From assembly GCF_000062885.1 (NCBI RefSeq), contig NC_009142.1, positions 1 through 64,000 on the forward strand: 64,000 nucleotides of DNA. Direction: 5' to 3'. The notes under the pieces are model-generated. The model worked only from the letters and a program-made list of their open reading frames with translations, did not search any database and was not told the DNA's origin. Both the position numbers and the translations under genes were made by a program. Source of the DNA: Saccharopolyspora erythraea NRRL 2338 (GTDB lineage Bacteria > Actinomycetota > Actinomycetes > Mycobacteriales > Pseudonocardiaceae). Shown piece by piece: positions 14,813-22,133 of the stretch (position 1 is the stretch's first letter; each line of letters starts with the position of its first letter).

Positions 14813-15412
14813 TCAGCGATCGGCGGTAGTCGTCGTTTGCCAGCCGGAGAGGCCGGCTCGGATGGCGCGTTCGAACATGTCGTCTCCCACGTCGGGGAGC
14901 AGGTTGCTCAGCTCGAGCGAGACCAGGCCGTGGACGTGGGCCCAGAGGGCGGAGGCGACCAGGGTGGGGTCGGCGTCGACGAGCCTGCCCTGCTCGACGC
15001 ACTGGCGGACGGTCTCCAGCAGCGGTTCGAAGGCGTCGTGGCCGGCGCGGCGGACGGCGTCGTCCTCCTCGGCGGTCCGCCGGCGGTCGAACATCGCGCG
15101 GTAGTAGTGCGGGCCCTCCAGGGCGCTGGCCCGGTAGGCGTGGCTCAAGCGGACCAGGTGCTCGACGATGTCGTCGTCGGCGGGCACCGCCCGCAGCCGC
15201 TCGGCCAGGCGGCGGAAGCCCTCCTCGTACAGGGCGTGCAGCAGCTCGTCCTTGCCACCGAACAGCGAGTAGACCGCGCTGGTCGAGGTGTCGGCCGCCT
15301 TGGCCAGGCTGCGCAGGCCGAGCGCGTCGGCACCGCCTTCGGCCAGCAGCTCGCCCGCGCGGTCGAGCAGTCGCAGCCGCAGCTTGTCGTCGTGGACCCT
15401 CTTTCGCCCCAT
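14813..15412 (-). CDS. TetR-family transcriptional repressor
   Basis: A 199-residue regulator. The N-terminal helix-turn-helix (about 15-60) reads LLDRAGELLAEGGADALGLR followed by SLAKAADTSTSAVYSLFGGK. The C-terminal ligand domain resembles TetR_C_33/WHG-type domains. ATG 15412 (MGRKRVHDDK) is preferred over an upstream extension that would cross the operator region. It is divergent from the carotenoid oxygenase gene, with two matching palindromes between them, so it probably represses that gene and itself. The ligand is unknown, perhaps the oxygenase substrate. Confidence 0.88.
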   Translation of the reverse strand: MGRKRVHDDKLRLRLLDRAGELLAEGGADALGLRSLAKAADTSTSAVYSLFGGKDELLHALYEEGFRRLAERLRAVPADDDIVEHLVRLSHAYRASALEGPHYYRAMFDRRRTAEEDDAVRRAGHDAFEPLLETVRQCVEQGRLVDADPTLVASALWAHVHGLVSLELSNLLPDVGDDMFERAIRAGLSGWQTTTTADR

Positions 15413-15425
15413 CCCGGCAACATAG

Positions 15426-15440
15426 CATAACAATGTTTTG
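15426..15440. promoter_or_regulatory. TetR operator, repressor-proximal copy
   Basis: CATAAC-AAT-GTTTTG, one mismatch from the perfect site at 15512. It lies 14 bases upstream of the tetR start. Confidence 0.65.
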
Positions 15441-15511
15441 ATTTTCGGGTGCCGCCTGAGCTGCGCCTTCGTCGTCGGGATGAGGATTGACGCCGTTTTC
15501 AAACAGTGTTA

Positions 15512-15526
15512 CATAACTATGTTATG
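15512..15526. promoter_or_regulatory. TetR operator overlapping the oxygenase start codon
   Basis: A perfect dyad CATAAC-TAT-GTTATG whose right arm contains the ATG of the carotenoid oxygenase gene. Bound repressor would block initiation there directly. Confidence 0.75.
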
Positions 15527-16966
15527 AGTACTCGGACGCATTCCGACGACACGCCCGCCACCGGCTTCGCGCGGGGGTTCGCCAGCCTCGAGAGCGAGGT
15601 CGAGGTCGCCGAGCTGCCGGTGACCGGAGAACTCCCGGAGTGGCTCAGCGGCGAGCTGCTGCGCAACGGCCCGGCCAAGTTCGAGGCCGGACGCAGGAGG
15701 TTCCGGCACTGGTTCGACGGCCAGGCGATGCTGCACCGCTTCGCCATCGCCGACGGCAGGGTGGCCTACCGCAACCGGTTCCTGGACAGCCCGGCGTTGC
15801 GCAGCGCCCGCGACGGGCGCATCCGCTACGCCGAGTTCGCCACCGATCCGTGCCGCTCGCTGTTCGCGCGGCTGTTCACCCGGTTCCGGCGCAGCGAACC
15901 CTCGGCCAACGCGTGCGTGAACGTCGTGCCCAACGGCGACGACACGTATGCGGCGCTGACCGAGATCCCGATGGCCGTGGACTTCGACCCGCACACCCTG
16001 GAGACGATCGGGATCTCCGGGTACGACGACAGCATCGGCGGCAACGTCACCACCGCGCACCCGCACCAGGCCCCGCGCACCGGCGACCTCGTGAACTACG
16101 TGCTCCGCTTCTCCCGGCAGAGCGAGTACCGGATCTACCGGCAGCGACCGGACGGCCGGACTCGCGAGTTGCTCGCGTCGGTGCCCACCGACCAGCCCGG
16201 TTACCTGCACAGCTTCGCCATCACCGAGGACCACGTGGTGCTCGTGGAGTTCCCGTTCGTGGTGAACCCGCTCGCGTTTCTGCTGAGCGGCAAGCCCTTC
16301 ATCGAGAACTACCGCTGGCGCCCGGAGCTCGGGACGCGGTTCATCGTGATCGGACTGGACGACGGGTCGGTGCGCAGCGTCCGCACCGAGGAGGCGTTCT
16401 TCGCCTTCCACCACATCAACTCCTATGTGGACGGTGGGGAGCTGGTGGTCGACGTCTGCGCGTATCCGGACTCGGGTGTCGTCGACTCCTTCTACCTGGA
16501 CCGCCTGCGTTCGGGTGCGCGGATGCCGGTGCCCGCGCCGATGCGGTACCGGGTGGATCTCGACGCCGGGACCGCCCGTTCGCACCGCCTGGCCGAAGAA
16601 CCGCTGGAACTGCCGGGGATTTCCTACGGCCACCGCAACGGCCGGCCCTACCGCTGCGCCTACGGCGTCGGCATGCGCGGGCACGACGGGCGCGACTTCC
16701 TCGACCAGCTCGTCAAGATCGACGTCGAGGACGGGCGGTCGAGCACCTGGTACGAGGGGGGCTGCTACCCCGGCGAACCGGTTTTCGTGCCTGCCCCGGA
16801 AGCGGAGGCCGAGGACGACGGCGCGGTGCTCTCGGTCGTCCTCGACTCGGCCGCGGGCCGGTCGTTCATGCTCGCGCTCGACGGCCGGTCGTTCACCGAG
16901 ATCGCCAGGGCCGAGGTGCCGCATGCGATCCCGTTCGGCTTCCACGGCCAGTTCAGCAGTCGTTGA
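15524..16966 (+). CDS. Carotenoid cleavage oxygenase family protein
   Basis: A 480-residue RPE65/carotenoid-oxygenase family member; these are non-haem Fe(II) enzymes that cleave carotenoid or stilbene-type double bonds. The seven-bladed propeller is signalled by FDGQAMLHRFA near the start and by the four iron-binding histidine contexts: TTAHPHQ, GYLHSFAITEDHVV, FFAFHHINSY and the terminal PFGFHGQF. ATG 15524 is preferred; it has no Shine-Dalgarno, so the mRNA may be leaderless. GTG 15506 is an alternative. The substrate is unknown; no carotenoid biosynthesis gene is in the window. Confidence 0.9.
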   Translation: MSTRTHSDDTPATGFARGFASLESEVEVAELPVTGELPEWLSGELLRNGPAKFEAGRRRFRHWFDGQAMLHRFAIADGRVAYRNRFLDSPALRSARDGRIRYAEFATDPCRSLFARLFTRFRRSEPSANACVNVVPNGDDTYAALTEIPMAVDFDPHTLETIGISGYDDSIGGNVTTAHPHQAPRTGDLVNYVLRFSRQSEYRIYRQRPDGRTRELLASVPTDQPGYLHSFAITEDHVVLVEFPFVVNPLAFLLSGKPFIENYRWRPELGTRFIVIGLDDGSVRSVRTEEAFFAFHHINSYVDGGELVVDVCAYPDSGVVDSFYLDRLRSGARMPVPAPMRYRVDLDAGTARSHRLAEEPLELPGISYGHRNGRPYRCAYGVGMRGHDGRDFLDQLVKIDVEDGRSSTWYEGGCYPGEPVFVPAPEAEAEDDGAVLSVVLDSAAGRSFMLALDGRSFTEIARAEVPHAIPFGFHGQFSSR

Positions 16967-17127
16967 CCAGCGCATACGCCGCCAGGAGTCGATCGAGCCC
17001 TTGACAACGGTGATCGATCCGTTCTTCCCTGGCAGCGCTCCGGAACCTGGGGAAGGGAGCGCGTCATGCACATCCCGGTCCACGCTCCACCACCGCGGCG
17101 CGGCGCGCGTCCGGTGTCGGCGGTCCG

Positions 17128-20100
17128 ATGAACGCGACGGGGTCGGACGAGCGGGACGGTGGTCCGTTAGCCCGCCTGAGCAGATTCGTCGTCCGCAGAC
17201 GAGGTGCCGTCGTCTGCGCCTGGGTGGCCTTCGCCGCGCTGCTGAACGTGCTGGTGCCGCAGCTCGAGGCGGTGATCGGGCAGAGCCGCGTCCCGTTCGT
17301 CCCCGACAGCGCACCATCGGTGCGGGCACTGCCCGAGATGGACCGCAGGTTCGGCGGCGAGGGCGCCAACAGCCTCGTGTTCGTCGTCCTGGCCGACGAA
17401 AGTGGTCTGTCCGAAGAGGACCACCGCTACTACGCCGAGCTCGTGGGCCGGATGGAACGCGACGACTCGCGGATCGCCTCGGTGCAGGACGCCGTCTCGC
17501 AGCCCGAGCTGGCCGACGCGCTGGTCAGCCGCGACGGCAAGGCGATCTACATCCCGGTCGGCCTGCGCGGGGAGAACGGATCCCCGGAAACCACCGCGCA
17601 GATCAAGCACATCCGCGAGACGGCGCAGCAGGGGCGGCCGGACTCGCTGGCCGTGCACGTGACCGGGCCGATGGCCACGATCGCCGACATGCAGGACGAG
17701 ATCGAGAGGAGCATGCTCGTCATCACCGCGGTGACGGTCGGGCTCATCACGGCGATCCTGCTGGTGATCTACCGGTCGGTGGTGACCGCGCTCGTCGCGC
17801 TGGCGCTCATCGGGCTGTCGCTGGGCACCGCCCGCGCGGTGACGGCGGTGTGCGGGCTGCAGTTCTTCGACGTCTCGACCTTCACCGCGTCGCTGCTCAC
17901 TGCCGTGGTGCTGGGCGCGGGCACCGACTACGGGGTGTTCCTGCTCAGCCGGTTCCACGAGCGGATACGCGCCGGTGACGACCCCGAGCAGGCGGTGATC
18001 ACGGCGAACCGGCGGGTGGCGGCGGTGATCGCGGCTTCCGCGGGAACCGTGATCGCGGCTTGCAGCGGCATGGCGCTGGCCGAAGTCAGCATCTTCCGCA
18101 CCACCGGGCCGGCCATCGCGGTGAGCCTCGCGGTCACCCTGGCGGCGGGCCTGACGCTGACGCCCGCGCTGCTGGCCATCGCGGCCACCCGCGGCTGGGC
18201 GATGCCGCGGCGCTCGCCGGAGAACGGCCGGTGGACGGCCATCGCCGAACGCGTGGTGGCGAGGCCGGCCCGAGTGCTGGCGGCGGGGCTGGTGGTGCTG
18301 CTCCTGCTCGCCGCGTTCTACCCGGCAGCGCGGCTGAGCTACGACGAACGAGCCGTGCAACCGGCCGCCACCGACAGCAACCTCGGCTACGGCGCGCTGG
18401 GCAAGCACTTCCCTGCGGGCGAGATCCTCCCGGAGTACTTACTGGTCAACTCCGACCACGACATGCGCAACCCGCAGGACCTCGCGGCCCTGGAGACCGC
18501 GGCGGCGAACGTGGCCAAAGTGGACGGTGTGCGGGCCGTGCGCGGCGTGACCAGGCCGACCGGCGAGCCCATCGCGGAAGCCAACGTGGGCAACCAGGTC
18601 GGGGTGGTCGGGGACCGGCTCGGCGCGGCGGAGGAGCAGCTCGGCGGCGGTCAGCAGGGCATCGGCGGACTGGCCGACGGTGCGGGGCGGCTCGCCGACG
18701 GCACGGGCAGGCTCGCCGGCGGAGCCGCGGAGCTCGCCGCGGGCAGCGGACGCCTGGCCGCGGGCGCGCGCAGCGCGGTGGACGGCGCAGACCAGCTGCT
18801 CAACGGCCTGAACACGGCCCACGGTGGTCTGGGCACCGCCGGCGACGGCGCCGACGACGCCGGATCGGCCGCGACCACGCTCGCCGAGGGGGCGCGGCAG
18901 CTCGCCACCGGACTCGACCTGGCGCGCGACCAGACATCGCTGGCCGTCGACGGTCTCGGGCTGGCCTACCACGCGCTGCAAGCCGACGCCGTGTGCTCGC
19001 TCGACCCGATCTGCGCCCAGGCGCGCAAGGGCATCGGCGACATCTACGTCAGCGAGCGCGACCAGCTTCTGCCTGGGCTGGAGCAGGCGGCCGCCGCCGC
19101 GCACAAGATCGCCGACGGCAACGGCGACCTCGCCTCCGGCATGGACGACCTGCGCGGTGGGATCGCCACCGCGCGCGACGGCATCGCGCGGCTCGCCGAG
19201 GGCCAGCGCACGATGCGGGACCAGCTCGGCGCCCTGGCCGACGGGGCCGGCCAGGCGGCCAACGGCGCGCAGCAGCTCTCCGACAACGCGGGCCTGGCCG
19301 CCGACGGCGCGGGCCGGTTGCGCGACGGCACCGCGAACGCGACCGTCTCGGTCAAGGAGCTGGAACGGGGGCTGGCCCAGGCCGCGGACTTCCTGCGCAC
19401 CGTGCGCGCCGAGTCGCACCACCCCGGCGTCGGCGGGTTCTACCTGCCGCCCAACGCGCTCAGCGATCCCCGGATGGCCATGGCCAGCGGCATGTTCCTG
19501 TCCGGCGACGGCAGGACGGCCCGGCTGGTCGTGCTGCACAGCGGCGACCCGCTGGACCGGGCCGCGATGGACCGGACCGGCGAGATCGTGCGTACCGCCG
19601 AACACGCGTTGCGCGGTACCTCGCTGGACGGAAGCGGGGTGCACAACACCGGCTCGGCGTCGGTGAACCGCGACCTCGCGCGGATGTCCGACGCGGACTT
19701 CTCGGTCTTCGCGCTGGTGGCGCTGCTGTCGGTGCTGGTCATCCTGATGCTGTTGCTGCGCAGCGTCGTGGCGCCGATCTACCTGCTGGTCTCGGTGATC
19801 CTCTCCTACGCCGCCGCGATGGGGATCGCCGTGCTGTTCTGGCAGTTCCTGCTCGGCGGCGAGCTGGACTGGAGCGTCCAGCCGATCGCGTTCGTGATCC
19901 TGGTCGCGGTCGGCGCCGACTACAACATGCTGCTGATGTCGCGCATCAGGGAGGAGTCCGACGACGGGTCGCGGGCGGGAATCGCGCGTGCGGTGGCCAC
20001 GACCGGAGGCGTGATCACCTCGGCGGGCATCATCTTCGCGGCGAGCATGTTCGCGCTGATGTCGGGAACCGTGGACATCCTGGCGCAGCTCGGCTTCACC

Positions 20101-20220
20101 ATCGGCGTCGGCCTGCTGCTGGACACCTTCGTCGTGCGGACGCTGGTCATCCCCGCCATCGCGGTGCTGCTGCGCAAGTGGAACTGGTGGCCCTCGAAGA
20201 ATGCCGGGGAGAGCGGCTGA
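17128..20220 (+). CDS. MMPL/RND-family membrane transporter
   Basis: A 1030-residue exporter of the MMPL family, whose actinobacterial members export lipids and glycolipids. It has a first MMPL domain with a membrane-helix block (about 190-400, motif GAGTDYGVFLLSRFHER), a large central region (about 490-760) and a second helix block (about 840-1015, motif GADYNMLLMSRIREE). The central region contains many short repeats of the ADGAGRLADGTGRL type, as in YhgE/Pip-like proteins. Its neighbour is an acyl-CoA dehydrogenase 76 bp downstream. It could export the product of the PUFA-type locus, but that is inference. Confidence 0.9.
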   Translation: MNATGSDERDGGPLARLSRFVVRRRGAVVCAWVAFAALLNVLVPQLEAVIGQSRVPFVPDSAPSVRALPEMDRRFGGEGANSLVFVVLADESGLSEEDHRYYAELVGRMERDDSRIASVQDAVSQPELADALVSRDGKAIYIPVGLRGENGSPETTAQIKHIRETAQQGRPDSLAVHVTGPMATIADMQDEIERSMLVITAVTVGLITAILLVIYRSVVTALVALALIGLSLGTARAVTAVCGLQFFDVSTFTASLLTAVVLGAGTDYGVFLLSRFHERIRAGDDPEQAVITANRRVAAVIAASAGTVIAACSGMALAEVSIFRTTGPAIAVSLAVTLAAGLTLTPALLAIAATRGWAMPRRSPENGRWTAIAERVVARPARVLAAGLVVLLLLAAFYPAARLSYDERAVQPAATDSNLGYGALGKHFPAGEILPEYLLVNSDHDMRNPQDLAALETAAANVAKVDGVRAVRGVTRPTGEPIAEANVGNQVGVVGDRLGAAEEQLGGGQQGIGGLADGAGRLADGTGRLAGGAAELAAGSGRLAAGARSAVDGADQLLNGLNTAHGGLGTAGDGADDAGSAATTLAEGARQLATGLDLARDQTSLAVDGLGLAYHALQADAVCSLDPICAQARKGIGDIYVSERDQLLPGLEQAAAAAHKIADGNGDLASGMDDLRGGIATARDGIARLAEGQRTMRDQLGALADGAGQAANGAQQLSDNAGLAADGAGRLRDGTANATVSVKELERGLAQAADFLRTVRAESHHPGVGGFYLPPNALSDPRMAMASGMFLSGDGRTARLVVLHSGDPLDRAAMDRTGEIVRTAEHALRGTSLDGSGVHNTGSASVNRDLARMSDADFSVFALVALLSVLVILMLLLRSVVAPIYLLVSVILSYAAAMGIAVLFWQFLLGGELDWSVQPIAFVILVAVGADYNMLLMSRIREESDDGSRAGIARAVATTGGVITSAGIIFAASMFALMSGTVDILAQLGFTIGVGLLLDTFVVRTLVIPAIAVLLRKWNWWPSKNAGESG

Positions 20221-20296
20221 TCGGCTGAGCGATGTATCCCTTCGGGCATGCGGGGCCTCTGTCTTGCAGAGAGCTGTCTGGAAGGGGCGCAGCACC

Positions 20297-22072
20297 GTGA
20301 CCGTCTCACACCTGATCTCGCTCGCGGAGGAAGTGGAGCGCTACCTCGGCGACCCCCACGACCCGTCCAGCCGGATGTCCTACCAGCGCATCCTGGAGCA
20401 CGACGAGAGCGAGCGGTACCCGCACGAGCTGGTCGACGTCCTGCACGAGTGGGGCCTGCACACCTACCTCCTGCCGGAGGAGTGGGGCGGGCGCGCGATC
20501 GACGTGGAGGTGGGGTTCAACCTGCTGCGCCTGGTGGCGCGCCGGGACCCCGCGGCGGCCACCGCGGTCATGCTCACCGACCTGGCCTTCATGCCGGCCT
20601 GGATCGCCGGGACCGCGGAGCAGCGCGAGGGGTTCGTGCGCGCGATCACCGACGGCACGAAGATGGCGTGGGGACTTTCCGAGCGGCACCACGGCAGCGA
20701 CGTGCTCGCCAACGAGATGCGGGCCGAGAAGGTGCCCGGCGGCTACCTGCTCTCCGGCGAGAAGTACCTGATCGGCAACGCGACGGTCTCCGACGTGGTG
20801 AGCCTGCAGGCGCGCACCGACGAGCGCGGCGGACCGGGCGGGTGGTCGCTGTTCGCGGTGGACAAGCGCGAGTGCGCTCCCGGCACCTTCGAGCACCTGC
20901 CGCGGGAGCGGCTGCACGGGCTGCGCGCCTCGGACCTCGGCGGGTTCCGGCTGGACCAGGTCTTCGTACCCGAATCAAGCAGGTTCGGCGAGGAGGGCAG
21001 GGGCCTGGAGATCTCCATCAAGGGTGCCCAGGTCGCCCGGATCTCGATCTGCAGCATGTCGCTCGGCGCCGTCGACACCGCGCTGCGGCTGGCGATGGAC
21101 TTCGCCGAGCAGCGCGAGATCTTCGGCAGGAAGGTCGTCGAGATCCCGTACTCCCGGCGGCAGCTCGCCGAATGCTTCGCGGACCTGCTGATCGGGGATG
21201 CGCTGTGCACCGAGGCCGTGCGCGGTTTGCAGGGAAATCCGGCGCAGGCGAGCGTTTTCTCATCGGTGGTGAAGTACTTCGTGCCGACGTTGCTGGAACG
21301 CACGATGGCGCAGACGTCGGTCGTTCTCGGGGCTCGTCTCTACCTGCGCGACCATCCCCATTTCGGTGTGTACCAGAAGATGATGCGTGATGTCCTGGTG
21401 GCCATCTTCGCCGACGGCAACACCGTTGTGAACCTCAAGAACATCGCCCTGGAACTGCACGAACTGCTCGGCACCGCACGCGATCCCGGAGAAGAACTGC
21501 GCGCCGGCGCCGAGAAGAGCGTCGGGCTGCTGTACGACGTGGACGCGAAGCTGCCGCGCTGGCAACCGCAACGCCAGTCGTTGTTCAGCCGCGGGAAGGA
21601 CGACACGGTGCTGGCGATGCCGGACGGCATCGAGCGGTTGCGCGCCCTTGCCGAAAGGCAGCATGACCCCGCGCAACGGCGGTGGTACCTGCGATCCGCC
21701 GAGGTCGCGCAGCGGCTGATGGGCGAGCTCGACCGCCTGCACGAGGGCACCACGCGGCTCAAGCAGCGGTGGGGCAAGGAGTACAGCACCTCCGACGAGC
21801 TGTTCCGGCTCGGTGAGCAGTACTGCGCGGTGCACGCGGGTGCCGCGCTGGTCCACCTGGTGACCAGGTCCGCCGACGTGTTGCAGGACCCGATGCCCGA
21901 CGGCGCCGTGCTGCTTCTGTGCCTGGAAAGGGTGTGGCGGCAGTTCCGCTCGGACGAACCCGTCACCGACATCGACGTGATCGACCGCGTCGTCGAGGTG
22001 CTCAGGTGGCAGCACAGCGAGCACCGGCTGTTCTCGCACTGGCAATTCCGGCTCCGGGCGTCATCGTCGTGA
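20297..22072 (+). CDS. Acyl-CoA dehydrogenase-like flavoprotein
   Basis: A 591-residue protein with the acyl-CoA dehydrogenase fold in residues 1-400 (AWGLSERHHGSDVLANEM for the flavin/acyl site, LHGLRASDLGGFRLDQVFVP, ALRLAMDFAEQREIFGRKV) and a C-terminal helical extension of about 190 residues. Where classical enzymes have YEGT with the catalytic Glu, this one reads FADGNTVVN, suggesting Asp or a different base. GTG 20297 follows GAAGGGG; an upstream in-frame start would overlap the transporter. It resembles the product at 43705-45474 in length, an N-terminal LGDPxDP motif and the extension, which links it to the PUFA locus. Confidence 0.87.
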   Translation: MTVSHLISLAEEVERYLGDPHDPSSRMSYQRILEHDESERYPHELVDVLHEWGLHTYLLPEEWGGRAIDVEVGFNLLRLVARRDPAAATAVMLTDLAFMPAWIAGTAEQREGFVRAITDGTKMAWGLSERHHGSDVLANEMRAEKVPGGYLLSGEKYLIGNATVSDVVSLQARTDERGGPGGWSLFAVDKRECAPGTFEHLPRERLHGLRASDLGGFRLDQVFVPESSRFGEEGRGLEISIKGAQVARISICSMSLGAVDTALRLAMDFAEQREIFGRKVVEIPYSRRQLAECFADLLIGDALCTEAVRGLQGNPAQASVFSSVVKYFVPTLLERTMAQTSVVLGARLYLRDHPHFGVYQKMMRDVLVAIFADGNTVVNLKNIALELHELLGTARDPGEELRAGAEKSVGLLYDVDAKLPRWQPQRQSLFSRGKDDTVLAMPDGIERLRALAERQHDPAQRRWYLRSAEVAQRLMGELDRLHEGTTRLKQRWGKEYSTSDELFRLGEQYCAVHAGAALVHLVTRSADVLQDPMPDGAVLLLCLERVWRQFRSDEPVTDIDVIDRVVEVLRWQHSEHRLFSHWQFRLRASSS

Positions 22073-22133
22073 CCGCGGCGAACGCGTTCCGGTTTCCCAG
22101 GTTCGCGTTCGCGGGGGACAATCACGAAAAGCC

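Noticed and set aside
17001-17030. Perfect TTGACA as a -35 for the MMPL gene
   Set aside because: No acceptable -10 lies 16-18 bases downstream (the sequence is TTCCCT-like), so the promoter is not supported.
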